A stretch of 64,000 nucleotides of DNA, taken from Anaspis maculata (lineage: Eukaryota; Arthropoda; Insecta; Coleoptera; Scraptiidae). The notes below the pieces were generated by a model, which ran no database searches, was not told the origin of the DNA, and was given only the letters and a program-made list of their open reading frames with translations. The first letter of the stretch is position 1, and the number at the start of each line of letters is the position of its first letter. This document shows positions 33,702-47,044 of this stretch, in pieces. The DNA is taken from NCBI GenBank assembly GCA_949128115.1, contig OX421961.1, positions 88,643,277 to 88,707,276 of the forward strand, in the 5' to 3' direction. The position numbers and the translations under genes are program-made.

Positions 33702-36700
33702 GCTTATAGTCAAACGCCGACGATCGATTTCTGAAAAAAAAAAAAAGTTTTCCGCTGCTGCCAGTTCATGCTGGTGTTCCAGAATTACGTAGAAATCGAC
33801 ATCAGTCCGGCTGGCCTCCACTTGTTAGCTGAAGAACTTACGGTTGCGAATAACGATGTCACTACCTAACAAGATTGGCTAAGCACCTGAAACGAAAAAT
33901 TGCCACCGAATTTCTGTAATTAGGGTGTTCGGAGATATTGATAAAGATCATCCTAATGAGTTCACCTTTAAAGGTCTGTAGCTTCCCTACGAACATTTTT
34001 CCAAGCCAGGTATATAAGAACTTTTTTGTTTTTTTTTTATCGTTATCCTTATTTTTTCAAGTTTGGCAGGCTAATTTGGAGACACCTTGGTACATAGTTT
34101 ATAATAAATATTATAATCGCATAACTGCCACATACTTACATAATTATCTACAATTCTTATTCTCTGCAACTAACGCTGCGTCAGGACCAGACAGAGTGAG
34201 ACCTTGTTCCACCAATTTGATTTCCTGGAAATTGTAAGAGGTTTCATAGTCCACGGTTCCATCTTAGTTCACGGTTCCATCTACTATAGAAACTAGACTT
34301 TCATTTATCAACTCGTTAATCCCATCCATTAATTTTTTTCCATTTCAGTGGTTTCACGGTCAAAAATGAAGAAACAGAAAAACATCTTTGTCATCCATTC
34401 ATTCACCAAAAACCCACTATTATTGTTAAGCCCCAATGGAAGTGGTGTGCAAGGACCCGCCCCAGATGCCGACTGAAACGGAACACGGCAACATAGGTAA
34501 GCGTTTTCCCCGAAACCTCTCCTTACCCGGTCGGCATTATAGTCAATTATGTATTTTCTTGGGAACGGCGAGTATTATAAGTCTTTTCAAAAGTCGTCGG
34601 CTGTGAATTTCCAATTCATCCGAGACCGGAATGCTCTCGGCAGGGCATAGAGAGACTGCAGATAAGTGATTGCACAGCACGGAGAGAGCCCATTGTGAAA
34701 AAGCCCCCTTCATAAAATATATATTCGGCATAGGTGCATTCTCCTAAAGCTCTCCCGGCCAGTTTACGAACTTGTTTTCAAAGAACTTACTTCTCATTTA
34801 ATCTGGATGAAGCCTATTTGCCCTGCACACTTGCTTATTTCCTAATTTATTTCACGGCGCCCATTGTCTGGCGCTTTCTGCGGAATGGTGCTCCTCGAAA
34901 CTCAATGGTTATCAATTTTAACGGAACATGCTCACCGCACCGCATTGTTATTTACGGCATGTTCATAGGAAATGCTTAATCACAAAGTTTATGTGTATGA
35001 GGCACGACTAATCCAAAAACCAAGTTTTATCTACTATGCGGAGCTGTCGGGCATGATGCCGGGTGAGGGGGGATTACATGATACATGGCCTAATGGCGAC
35101 CGCTTTAAAATTATTAGACAAGTAACAAAATAACTTGTAAAGATTGGTGAATTCAGCAGCTGAATTTTTTCTAACTTTGGTAAGTAAATTCTTACTGCTA
35201 TTGATTTTTACCATGTTGTCCGTCTGTCGGTCCTTCCGTAATAGGCTTTTTTGTTTGGGCAGGTGCGCATGCGCAAAGGCACCAAATTTTAAAAACTTTC
35301 GTACACCTGTCAGTTTGAATGACAACGCTGCATGCTCTGTCGAGCCCTCGGACCAGCTACTGATTCCTGGCTGTCACTTTCACACACACACACCGTAAAC
35401 GTATCTCTTCGTAGCTCACTTGAACTTCCTTCTCAATAAAACCATTTTCAACAAGTTGAATTCTTTCCTCAAGACATGGCATTGGTAATCTTACTGATCA
35501 ATTTTCGAGAGTGCTACCAACCTAGTGTCCTTAAATTCACTCTTGGTAATTATTTTTCAATGCTCTTATTGGTAGATATTAAGAAAGGTGGTGTTTAACA
35601 TCGTCTTAAGTTTTCATTACAGAAGTTCTAACATTAGCATTGCCACTAACATGATTGTGAACGTCACCATTTGAAACTCGTTGCTTTGAGTGCTAACATT
35701 ACCATTGACAATAACATTACGTTAACATTAACATCATTGTGAATGGCCTAGGTATAATGGCAATGGACGCTTAGGTTAACACACCAGCAAAGCAACACTG
35801 CAATAGATACTCACCATTATATTCAGTTATTACAAAAGTGAGGTAACAGCTGCCGCAATGCTTAATAGTCTCATCTAATATAGCGAAACCACCACTCGAA
35901 CCTCGGACTTATCATTCCTATCAATCATCCCAACTGTCAAAATAACCACAGTGGGTTTGAACATTTATTATCGTCGTTCCTTCTTTCGTCCGATGCTAAC
36001 TAATAATGTGCCTCGGCTATTTGCAGTCATGGCCTACGACTGACTGAAAGCTTTTCACACAATGCATAGGTACCTATACCGTATCGCATCGAACTCCGGC
36101 AATATGGTAATTGCCAACTACTAACTGGCAATAACAATAATAATCGAATACCTTTGGCTCATTGGCTCATTACCTACTCATTGAATGCGAGACAATACAG
36201 CAGCAAACAGCTAAAGAAACGATATCGGCCGGGACGAACAGACGATGTTCGATCCTGACCTGATCCTGCTTTGCATTGCAACATTGCGTTTTCTCTCGTC
36301 GGATGCTCTTCTCGCAACGCAAGTCCGCCATTATAAACAGGCGAGGATAGTAAATTTGCATGATCCTAGATTCTGATAGACAGTAATAGAAACTGATACA
36401 GCCGCTTGACTATAAATTTCTCCAATGTTGTCATGTATGCCATTATTCAAGTCGGTTCGCATTCCACCCGGTTTTGATATTCGCAAGATTCACATTATAA
36501 ACATAAACTCGGCTAGAGGAGAGCAGGGCGAACTATTCGAATATGTGTCGTGTGTGTGTGTTGTGTGTGTGTATATTATATATTATAATGTATGTAAATA
36601 TATAGCGCCATTCATTCCAGGGTTCTCGTCTAGGATGCCAAATTTAATGTACTTATTTATTATTTAGCGGCAGATGTGTCGCTCCGGTTTGCCTATCCTA

Positions 36701-38400
36701 AAACAACAATGGCCCGCCTACATGGGAAAACTTGTTTATATGTCTGCTAAGTTGTGATAGATGCTTTCTATGCTGATGCTGATCCAGATCTGCTTTGGTC
36801 TCCAACAGTGGATGCCTATACCTGCATATAAGGTCAAACTATAAAATACACCAGATAGGGTTCTAACTCCCAAGTTGGTCAGTAAGATTACCAATGCCTA
36901 GGTACTGTAAGTTCAAAAAAAGTCATGAAGTCATGAAGTGATACGTAACAAGCACAGTGGTTTTTTGACAATAATAATAATTATGAAGTTTCGGCTGTAC
37001 GGCATGGATGGATGAGCATACAGGCTACTAAATATAACGAAAGTCAAGTATCGCCGGCAGAAGCCAGAACCTGGATAGGTGACCGGTGGATAGCTGCGCG
37101 CGAAAAGAGCGGACACAGCGTAGTGTACTTGCCCAAAGGGGCTCCATTACCTGTACACGCACATGAACGACATGATTGTAGGTAGTAGCCTAAATCCATA
37201 GTGCGGCTCGGTGCGTCCGACACCTCGACACCCAGGTGGGTAAAAGAGGTTACGATTCTATATATATGAAGTTTCAACATTCGCCTATCAATTATTATTA
37301 TCTTTCTTTCAATCTCTGCTTTGATTCAACTTTCAATTCTCAATTCACAGCTTGAAAAGTCCACTTTCAATAGCGTTTGCAGGAAGACCAGTCGTCCAGT
37401 GTGAGCACAAATAGATCTCGTAATCGTGTTGAACTTTGTATTATCATAGTACCTACATAGGCATGAACATTCATGTGTACGATTTTGATGTTTGTTCACT
37501 TTGCTGTAAAAGTGTTTTTTTTATTGTTTTTATGATACCTACAGAAAATGCACAGAAGACGTTCCATAACACACTCCACTTTTCCGGAACAATATATAGG
37601 TACTTAGGTAGTACGGAGGCCGGTGACCCTTTTTCTTTGAAAATGACCGCGCCAAGGGTTTGACAAGCACCAAACCGATATCGCCCATCATTGTGACTGT
37701 AGGCTGTAGGTATAAAAATTATCGAGAATTTGACCCGGAATATGTATGTACAGTACATCCCTTAGGCGTACTCTGGTTTTGGTAGGTAGGAAGGTAGGTA
37801 GGTACGTAATATGACCTTTGGTGTGCTTTTTATTTCTACATTACCTACCCAAATGAACATTCCGTCCTTCTCGACACGTCATGCGACCATAAAACCTAAA
37901 TAATTTTGCAAATTACGAAATGCGATATAAAAGTGTTACGTGATAACCGTCCCACGAGGAAAATGAGGCGCAGAAACTGAATATCCAGTAACTTAGTAAC
38001 AGCATAGGGCGGCCTTTGCGCAGTAACCATAAAACTCTGGTAATTTCAGAAATGCAGCAGTCAGAAGAGGGGCCGGCAATTTTCCGCCACCGCGGCTCTT
38101 TGTACACAACCAACGTGATGATTTTAATCAAGCGAGCACACCAAGCCAGGTGCAAATTCCTCGATGGGGACGAACCCGGACCGAGAGTTCGTGTGGGTAC
38201 CTACATTGAATTTGGGATTTTGTCACGGAAATATTTTAATCGAAGGTGAATTTCCTTGGATATCGAACACCCGTAACACCAGCACTGGAATTGGTATGAT
38301 ATGCCTAACAATATGATAGTTTTAAGGTCGCTGTGCTTATAATTTCATAGGACCCCTATGAATCACAAGCTATTATACGTCCTAATTATTGTAGGTACTT
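33702..38400. other. Unassigned, about 4.7 kb
   Basis: No gene recognised. The longest frames (99 codons at 33938-34237, 95 at 37471-37758) show no family resemblance and overlap frames on the other strand. A (TG)n tract lies at 36549-36572 and an AACATTA-rich patch at 35625-35735. TAGGTAC motifs cluster at 37780-37806. Confidence 0.5.
36549..36572. repeat. (TG)n microsatellite
   Basis: Two TG runs separated by one TT, then a TATATTATA stretch. Confidence 0.9.
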
Positions 38401-38401
38401 T

Positions 38402-38444
38402 CGGTGTCAACGTTTCGACTGCAGTTAGCGGTCTTCCTTAGGAG
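38402..38444 (-). other. Hammerhead-ribozyme-like trace
   Basis: On the minus strand CCTAAGGA is followed by a small stem GAC...GTC and then GAAACGTTG. This has the order of a type-I hammerhead core (CTGANGA, stem II, GAAA), but the first box carries a G-to-A change. Such motifs occur in Penelope-like retroelements. No reverse transcriptase sequence is visible nearby, so this is at best a decayed fragment. Confidence 0.2.
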
Positions 38445-39597
38445 AAATAGTAGTTTTATCAACAACGTAAAATTTATATTAACAAACTTGCAGTTTTACT
38501 TCTACCTACACCTACACCGATACGTTTTACACGAAAATGATTACATATCACAAAACTGATATAATCGCCTGAAGTCGAAATACTACTTCTTCGGTACATT
38601 GTTAGTGTTAGGTACCCCACAATAATGTATATTGATGGTATTTTTTAATAAAACGTCTATGGAACTCAGCTTTCGCATGGCATCACGTGAAAATATTTAA
38701 TTGATAGCTGTAGAACTCCCCAAACACCCACAATGTTTGCGTTGCCTGCCGATGTTGTTTCATTAATATTACGGCTGGAAATATTAATCAATTTACAATG
38801 TTGGACGGTAATAACTCGGAATGATTGATTTCCCTGTTAATTCCTCATTGACGTTTAATCGTTCGCTTTCGTTCGTATATACCGCACTATTATTTCGTGT
38901 CCTATAGCTCTTTGAAAAGCAGTTGGAAGTTATTACAGTCAGTGGGTTATTATGATATGCTATATTTTCCCAAAGACAATTTATTCGTGACTTACAGTGA
39001 GGCCCGCCTATAGATATGAAACAGACTTACATTATTACTATAATGATTAGAAGAGCTAGAAGGTAGCTAGAATGATTAGACAGATATTATTATTTTAGTC
39101 TAGTGATGGTTACAACATGAAGTCCCCAAAAAATAACAACTATTCACAAGTAGATACAAATCTGTGAGAACGTGAATGTTAAAATTCATGCAAACACTTT
39201 ACCTATTTTCAAAAGTTGAAAAACAAAAAGGAAAAAGTACATAACATAACAATGGAGACTGATGAGTATTGCACAGACTATTCCATTGATAAAATACTTA
39301 TCTTTAAATAAGATATTTTCTTTCCATTGATACCACGGTAAAATCTCGACATGCTCTACCATCGTTCTGACGCCGATGCCTTCCTCCACGCACTGCACAT
39401 TGGCGGGCCTGCAGATTTTGGTAATTCTACCGTGTCGATCTTATGAGTTGTTATCTCAAGTTTTTGTTACTATAATCCATTCCGAGCATGAAAAATTCGA
39501 GTTTTCTTGGTGTCCCTGATTTCTGATGTTCAATGTCATCTTGACACAAGGGAGATTACGTTAAAATTTGTATTCGTATGACTTGAAACCTTCACCT
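38445..39597. other. Unassigned
   Basis: AT-rich; no gene or repeat structure recognised. Confidence 0.5.
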
Positions 39598-39727
39598 GGG
39601 GTGCGATTCTCAAACGTGTTCGAAAAGTTTTCGCATGCGAATGCTCCTTTCCGACAGTCCAAATACACACGAAACCAAGGAGATTCGTATACGAAAAATC
39701 ATTCGAATAACTCGAGAATCGTACTCC
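39598..39727. mobile_element. Short MITE, 130 bp
   Basis: GGGGTGCGATTCTC at the left pairs with GAGAATCGTACTCC at the right; arms of about 50 bp include TTCGCATGCGAATG against CATTCGAATA-type sequence. GGGGTRCGATTCTC ends resemble PIF/Harbinger MITEs, but no 3-bp duplication is evident. Confidence 0.6.
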
Positions 39728-40525
39728 TTGACTAAGTTGTGTTTTCAAATTGTCATCCTGGGGACTGCGTCGCCGACAGGTCGTAGGTTTGCTCACTGAC
39801 CTCAAGCGCTTTCTTTCGGCCCAGGATCACAGACCATGATCCTGGAACAGAGTGTGAATATTAACGTACCTAGGTTCTTACGGGACGCGACGAGCTCAGG
39901 TCACGAGATCACTTGCGACGAAATCACACTTCGGCGCTACAACTGGTCGTCGTCGGTCATTTTTCAAACTGCATATTCTAACTATTGCACCTCTCAACAG
40001 TTTCACTATTGAAGCAACGTGCTTAACGGCGTTTTCAAGACAGAAAAGGATGAGAATACTGTGTCAGTGTCGAAATCTGACTCGACATAAATAAATAAAT
40101 AAATAATAAATAACTGCAGTCCAGCAGAGCAAACATCACATTGACAAAATTGATTAACATCATCTTGACTTTTTCAATCCATCAACTCATGAGATTGTCC
40201 AACTTGAAGAAAAAATCATAGGCGACTGTGTTTTTTTCAAGTTTGGAATGGATATTACATAGTTGCTCTCCCCCAGCTTTGTTGTCACGAAGAAGTTCAA
40301 CTTGCGGTGCTGGTCTATTTATTATCAAAATTCACAGTTTTTGTCCGCGAAGCTAGAGGGTTTCAATCAGATAATAAAGAAACCATCACACACTCGTGAA
40401 ATTTCTAGACAACAAGCTTTCGGGAAAGTTTCAAAAATTTTGACACCCGATAAAACTCTTGGCTCTTGTGGTATTTATTACATACGCTTATCACGATCAT
40501 ACCTACTCTGTTGTAGCTATACGAA
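39728..40525. other. Unassigned
   Basis: No gene supported. An (AAAT)n-like short tract at 40088-40108. The 138-codon frame starting at 40263 crosses the left end of the next element. Confidence 0.45.
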
Positions 40526-41627
40526 CACTGTAAGAAAAAATCGTGAATTCCCTATGCTTCCACATTGCGTTTTTCCCATACTTTTCAAAATACCATACCT
40601 ACATGGAACTTCTCCATCACTTAATGGAAGATTTCCAATAAACTTGAGATTCTTCATACATCGGTATGGAAAAATTTAAGGTAGTAATTCAAATCAGTTT
40701 TACCGATCACGTGGTACAGCATCTACAAATGACAATCAACATACTCCCAGCCCAGCAGGGATCGGAATTGGAAGGCCGTTTATTATTATTGTATTATTAT
40801 CTGCACGTACTAGTGAGCTGTGAATTGAGTGAGAGTTTCATCGTTGGAATGAACATTGGACAAGTCTGTAGCTGTACACTGGGCAGAACAACAGAATAGT
40901 CTATGAAGGTGAGTAGGTAGTACCTATATAACAACTTATCCACAATTTTCGAGACAATGTTTGACAGGTTAGGCCGATGACGGTTAAACTAAACTAAGTA
41001 TTTCTATGATTTGCATGCCGTTACATGCGTCGTTCATGTTAGTGGGAGTGTAAGTCGCTTTAGATTGAGAAAGTAAGTGCCTACAGTTCGATTGTTATTT
41101 TTCCAAATACGGCAAGAGAAGGGTTACTATTCCTCGATTCCTCGTAAGCATGCAACTTGCACCGGCGACTTTGCATACAGTCAGCTGAGCTGAGCTAGGA
41201 GGCTGGAGGGATGGAGGTTGGGAACCCGGCCCAGATCCAAAATTGAAAAAATTGGTTGTGTCACCCCAAAACTTCCCCAACTAGCATCCAGGAACCTATG
41301 GAGATTTTTGTTCGAAACGTCCCTTCGGGTGAGAAGTAGCAATAAGAGAGAAAGATTGAAAATAATTTGCAGGAAATTGAAAATTTTGCCAGAAAAATTT
41401 GGATTTTCCGGGAAAACCTAAATCTAATTCCAAATCATCTAATTGTGAACAATCTTCAATTGAGACTTTGCCTCAAGCTCCATCATTTAAGTCCGGTCTC
41501 AAAAACGCAGGCCGGTTTTACATTTTCAACCGGAAAATAGGTAGGTAGGTATACGCGTATAGCCCGTATACTAAGTACGAACGATGAATTGAAATTGTAC
41601 CTACCTAGTTTCAAACTAACGTATTTC

Positions 41628-42245
41628 AGCGCATTTTTGATAAAAAATTACGCTTATATGGCCGGTTTCTCTGTCTGTCTGTCTGTCTGTCTCTCCATGT
41701 AGAAATTAGGAAGTTGTAGGAATTCCTCCTTGGGGAATGAAGCCAAAGCCTCATTGGAACTTTTTCCGATGGATAGCTGATGTTCCCAAAGGTAGCCAAT
41801 GGGCTTTTTTATCTATACATTCATATTATTATTATTATTATTTTCGAAAAACTAAGATTTTCTGTGCACTTCGAAGAAGTTGAGCTCCTCCTCGGGAAAT
41901 GAATGTAGAGCTTGGACGATGGATAGCTCAGCTTAGGTCATCGAAAGGGTGGCCAGTGGGCAGATAAGATTTCAATGGGTCTTATTTTCAAGCTGGATTT
42001 CATGATTCCGCCACCATCTTGACCGCCATATTGAAATTTCTCATTAGTGGAACGATCGTCATGAAACTTGGAACTTACTCTTGTCTCGTATGAACATTCT
42101 TATTTCCAAGCTGAGTTTAATGATTCCTCCGCCATCTTGACCGCCATATTGGAATTTATTATTAGTGGAACAATTGTCATGAATCGTGAAACTAACTCAG
42201 GTCCTTTATGAACATTCTTATTCTCAAGCTGGACTTCATTGCCAT
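41628..42245 (+). mobile_element. Helentron-like fragment H3
   Basis: It begins with the 5' hairpin AGCGCATTTTT/AAAAAATTACGCT, then (GTCT)n at 41671-41692, and continues with about two 125-bp tandem units containing CGCCATCTTGACCGCC and ATTAGTGGAACGAT, shared with H1 near 27640-27700. No 3' hairpin was found, so the right end is missing or decayed. Confidence 0.6.
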
Positions 42246-42297
42246 CAACAGTTTCATAAGTATAAGGAATATGTCATATTTTCATATTTTCCCACAG

Positions 42298-42749
42298 GAT
42301 ACATCATCATACCCTCGATCCTCGCCTCGATCACACCAAGAAATGCTTGTGGACATGGGCAGCGAGGAAAGACCGATTCTTATTCTCAAAGGTTAATAAT
42401 ATTTACTACCTACCTCCTATATCCAAGTGGTAATTTTTTTTATTTAAAAATAATTTGTTAGTGAATAATCTTTGTAGCTACCGCTCGTGGAGTACTAAAA
42501 TAATATATCTCATTACAGCAAAGTCCTTGTTTGACGACACTGCAACGTGCGAAGTCTCCGTCGAAAATGAGCAAATTCTTATACCAGGGTTATACTTATG
42601 GAGAAAATTCAGAAGAAACCTTAGAATTCATTCATCGGTAAGTTTACTTGTGGAACCTTGGAGCTGTGATATTAAGATGAAATTTTTACAGAGTTTCACA
42701 AAAAATCAATCCTCCATCAGGACGACGTGAGAGAGGAAATGAAGCTTAA
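42298..42749 (+). CDS. Three splice-compatible exons, unrecognised
   Basis: Candidate exons 42298-42391, 42519-42637 and 42692-42749 join in one frame. Junctions are CCCACAG|GATA, AAAG|GTTAAT (weak donor), ATTACAG|CAAAG, CATCG|GTAAGT (good donor) and TTTACAG|AGTTT. Exon 2 would read MSKFLYQGYTYGENSEETLE in its centre; exon 3 ends VSQKINPPSGRRERGNEA before TAA. Other frames across the same junctions are also partly open, so the frame choice is uncertain. No family recognised. It lies inside the CACTA-like element, so a captured gene piece is possible. Confidence 0.25.
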
Positions 42750-43050
42750 CGAATTCACCACATCATAAGCCCACAAGCTAACAAACTAATGGGTCACCTA
42801 GCTGATTGTGAACAAGAAGAAGAAGAAGATTAGTGATGATCATCTGATTTTTTTTGTTTTACTCAAGTTTCCAATTAGTTACCAATTTGTGTATGTTTGC
42901 TTCATCATATTGTTTTTATTTGGCTAAGAATCATATACCAGTTTATCTTTATGTTTTGTATTTGAACACTTTGTTCACATAAAATACATGCAATTTATGA
43001 CTTCAGTAACTTTGATTTGCGGTAGGAAGTTGATGTATGTAAGTTGACGT

Positions 43051-43550
43051 AAAGTTGTCGACGGGAATCGGTCTTATTTTATTTTTTTCGTTAAGTAGGA
43101 ACTGCTTCAAAAAGAAAATGTACGGGCAATGCTATCAAATTCTGTAAATTTCTGAAAATTTTTGATTTAGATTTTCGGAAATTCAAAACTAAATAGCATT
43201 GACAATACATCTTTCCTCAAGATAGTCGCATGCCAAAGAGCTTTCTATTTGTAAAAAAAGGTACCAAAAATGATTTCTCATAGACATGAAAAAGTGAATT
43301 AAGTAGTAGAAATCATTTTTGGTACCTTTTTTTCAAAAATAAAAAGTTCAAATTTGGCATAAGACTTTCTTGAGGAAAGATGCATTGTCGATGCTATCTA
43401 GTTTTTAAATTTTCAAAAATCAAAATTGAGAATTTCCAAAAATGTTTGTCAATTTTCAAAATTTGATAGCAATGCTAGTACATTCTCTTCTTGAAGGAGT
43501 TTCTACTTGACGAAAAAAATAAAATAAAACCGATTCCCGACAACAACTTT
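43051..43550. repeat. 500-bp palindrome nested in CACTA-like element
   Basis: Left AAAGTTGTCGACGGGAATCGG-type start pairs with CCGATTCCCGACAACAACTT at the right. Arms of about 240 bp also pair through GGTACCAAAAATGATTTC and its inverse near the centre (43260-43330). No coding potential. Confidence 0.8.
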
Positions 43551-43913
43551 TTTAGTCGCATCAGAAACCCACGTATGGACTAAATACGAGAAATTGCATT
43601 TTTCCTATTCTTATGTATGGGAAATGTCCCATACTTCAGTTCACAAAAACTACAATCAACACATTGGGTAAAATTCATTTTTCCCATACTTGGGCATGGG
43701 GAAAATATCAACCTGTTGGATGAAAATTACGATTGACGTAAGGCGTTTTTCCCCAGTCAAAGTATGGAAAAATAGTAACTCGGTAAATGAAAATTCCAAT
43801 ACACATTATGACGTTTTCCCCATATCGACATGTGGTAATATTTCAAGCTTGTATGAGTTAATGACTTCCAATACACGTATGGAAAAATTACCACAGATTT
43901 TTCTTACAGTGAA

Positions 43914-45123
43914 GGTTTCGACAACTGTTTATTCCAATTAATAAAAACTAAAAGTTGAAATAACTTTTTTTTCAGCAACAGAAGCTTACAGCATCTTATG
44001 AAGATCCACAACAAATTGAATTGTGGTCGAATTCATAAAAATTTAGCAGAAATATACAAATATGTACATATAACCGCAATCATTTCAAAACTTGAGTAAC
44101 ATTCTTTCATGTCATGAAATTAAACAAGTACCTAACTGTTTCAGGTTTTGAGTATACCTATGTATATTTACGTACATTTATTAAAAAATGTAGCAGCCTG
44201 ATTCAACTTTCTCATTATTCAGCAATTAGCTTGGACAGATAGTGAATTATGTGAAGTGGGTCTTTGCAATATATCGCTTTGGCGGCTAGGAACACTACTT
44301 ATACTTTTTTCTCAACACTAAATACGGTGCTATTATTCTGCGAAGCGAAGTAACTAATTTCCGAAAGTACGAAATAGTTAACAAGCGTACTAACCATCCT
44401 GTAATAATATTCGTGTCCCTTCATAGCCATGTACAGGTGATGTGGCTGGCTAGAAATACAGGGCGCGACTTTTTAAATATGCGAGAAGGTTCGCTGTATG
44501 TACAGCTCGTAAAGTCGTAATAATGAAAGGCCGGATGACGACCGACGGACAAATGGGGAAAACTCGAAAGCAAATTGTACATACTTACAACGAGCGATGT
44601 CTTTAATTACTTTTAAACGCAGTCCATTTACGTTCGGCACAAACGAGGCTATTGGGAATCGATCCGGCGTTCTACAATTAATGATGCCTTATGTATTGCT
44701 TTACACGCTGATGACGTATTTCGAAGGTGCAATGACTTTTTGTGAAAATAAAACCGACGTCCAATTTCCTGGAAACCACAGTGGGAGAGGAACTCCGAAC
44801 TACTGGGGGCGGGGAATCCAGGTCACCCCTGGTCTGGTAATGAATACAATAACCGACTCGTGATTGAGATTTGCCTTGGGGACTGGATGGAAGATTATTT
44901 TCGTAGATAGGAATGATAGGATGGCCGATCAATTTGCCGTGGCGAATTGTCCGCCAGTGAAATTTTGTCTCGAATTTCAAACAAAAAGTCCTCATGAAAT
45001 ATATTTTGAGCTTTGTTTTTGTACGCAGAACACAAAACGGGAGAAGAAAGATCGTCCTAGGCCGTCTCGCTGTCATGTTTTAATCAAAGCGCCGCGAAGA
45101 AAAGTTTACATTTCAAATCTACA
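43914..45123. other. Unassigned
   Basis: No supported gene. Overlapping frames on both strands at 44597-45169 are unremarkable, and the rightmost runs into a foldback. Confidence 0.45.
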
Positions 45124-45125
45124 TA

Positions 45126-45724
45126 CAGGGTGTTTCAACGATGATAGCAAAACAATTAACTGTAAGTAGATCTTGTCAAAATATGACGAAAAGCTATATA
45201 CCATTTGCAAAGTTTGCCCTAATGATGAAGATACAGCCTTTCAAAGTTCACTTTTTTCGGATTTCAAAAATTCGCAACTGAGGAACGTTTCAACAAATTT
45301 AGCTTTAATTTATCATAAACTGGGTTGTCATAGTTATCTATCAACGTGCCATATTTTGCAAGAATCCAATAGAGTGGCGTAAAAGTTATGAGGGGTCACC
45401 TTAAAGTCAACTTTTCTCCAGATGCTTCTAAATTATTGACCGTCATCATTCACACACTACACCACTGGTTGAATCCTTTCAAAAATGTTCAAAATTTGGC
45501 AGGTCGGTGTATAGTTTTGACAAATCAGTGTGTGTTGAATTTGAGTTATTTTCGTTGAAGCGTCACTGAGCTACAATTTTTTCAAATCCTAAAAAAGTCA
45601 ACTTTGAAGGGCTGTATCTCTGTTATCCAGGCCGAACTTAGCAAAATGGTTTATCGGTTCCCGTCATATTTTGACAAGATCTACCCACAGTCAATTTTTT
45701 TGCTATCATCGCTGGAACACACTG
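45126..45724. mobile_element. CAGGGTGT foldback MITE, 599 bp
   Basis: CAGGGTGTTTCAACGATGAT pairs with ATCATCGCTGGAACACACTG; TA on both sides. Inner pairing includes AGATCTTGTCAAAATATGAC with its inverse near 45665. Same end type as 52629-52985 and 57016-57597. Confidence 0.85.
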
Positions 45725-45726
45725 TA

Positions 45727-47044
45727 GAGAAATAGGAAACATCAAGAAGGATTGTAAGAAAGCTAAGAAGATAAAAAACAAATAAATTAATAAATAAGTT
45801 TATTGTTTCTTCAGTACATACAAATAGCATAAACCAAGAAAATTAAGAAAAGCTAAGAAGATAGTAATATAATGTAATGACGTTTCCTTTGATGAAACAA
45901 AACAATGATTAGGTGAGTACCTACACATTAAAAACAAGTTTCATTTTTCAATAAACAAATTGTAGCCGGAGATATGAATTTTCATTGACATTTAAAAGTG
46001 AAACACCCTGTCTTAGTAATATCAGATTATCACTAATTTTTATTGCTAACATTTACTACATAGTTATAGCTTCACTGTGTTGCTAATGCGCCATATAAAA
46101 ATCATATAATGCTTAGAATTATTATTACTCAATAACATTTATCACAGAAACTGGGGAAAATGTCCATGATCAGAAGTGAAAAATACAATCATGTCAAAAA
46201 ACAAAGTCCTGTATTAATGATGCAAAATATTTCGCAGCATATTTATATATTCCAAGAAGTGTTTTATTTTCACTACTTAAATCACCAATAATATAAAGAA
46301 AATAAATGTTTCCTTCCTTACCGGCATTCGCTTTTGCCAAAGGAATTTGCCTGTGCCATACATGGAAAAGTGCAATTTAGGACAATACAACACATCAACT
46401 TTTCAACGGGAATCGAACCCGGAACTACCGCAACACAGGAAATCATCAACAGTGGTTGTTTCAATGCTCCCGATCGATATGAGTATCAAATTCAGCAGAA
46501 ATGTCTGATGTGGTTTTTAAAGACTGAATTGTGATTGATCCGATCTTGAAATACTCACCTTCCTACATTAGAAAACTTCAAAAATCAACCGAGCGACAAT
46601 CTCAATCACTCAATTTTTTCCGAGCGGCCGAAATTTGAGAACGTTCAGCTAGTAGGCACGATTTCAAAATCAGCTGCTAAGTGCGACTCAAAAAGTTTGA
46701 CCTGGTCTACCAGCTAACATTTCCGAATTTTGACCTCTCAGAAGAAAAGTCGGTTTTTTGGAAGGGTTTTGAGATGCAGTCAGTTCAAAACTCTATTAGA
46801 AAACCCTTCAAGCTATCCATTTCTGCTAAGCTTTTGTGATCTGGGCATAGTGAAAATGGTGCACTTATTGCACTTCTCAGGTCGCTATTTTTGAGAAAAT
46901 ACCAACATGAATATGATGAGAACTCGTCAAGAACGACATAATACCATGTTAATTTGTCATTTTTTTGAATGGAAAAACATTATAATTAACTTTGAATTAA
47001 CTTAACCAAATGTTAGAAACGCAAATTCAAAATATAGATTCATA
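45727..47044. other. Unassigned with repeat traces
   Basis: A single GTGAAACACCCTGTCTTAG end at 45998-46016 belongs to the same CAGGGTGT family but has no obvious partner. A SINE-like trace lies at 46330-46490. No gene. Confidence 0.45.
46330..46490 (-). repeat. tRNA-derived SINE trace
   Basis: On the minus strand GGGTTCGATTCCCGT (46406-46420) is a good pol III B box. The preceding 40 bases (GATGATTTCCTGTGTTGCGGT) align with the SINE-like head at 59880-59950. No full cloverleaf forms, so it is not a tRNA gene. Confidence 0.5.

Larger units (their letters stand above)
40526..43911. mobile_element. CACTA/EnSpm-like element, 3.4 kb
   Basis: Ends CACTGTAAGAAAAAATC and GATTTTTCTTACAGTG, with AA on both sides (40524-40525, 43912-43913); 2-3 bp duplications fit CACTA elements. 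The outer few hundred bases are full of TATGGAAAAA/TTTTTCCCATA motifs in both orientations, like CACTA subterminal repeats. The interior carries a Helentron-like start, three splice-compatible exons and a 500-bp palindrome, but no recognisable transposase. Confidence 0.7.

Noticed and set aside
35625..35735. AACATTA-rich patch as a satellite
   Set aside because: Too short and irregular for a defined period.
40263..40679. 138-codon plus frame
   Set aside because: It crosses the left boundary of the CACTA-like element at 40526, so its second half is transposon end sequence.
44678..45076. 132-codon minus frame
   Set aside because: Two open plus frames overlap it and none looks like a known protein.
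46395..46450. True tRNA gene on the minus strand
   Set aside because: Only the T-arm/B box is convincing; no cloverleaf.
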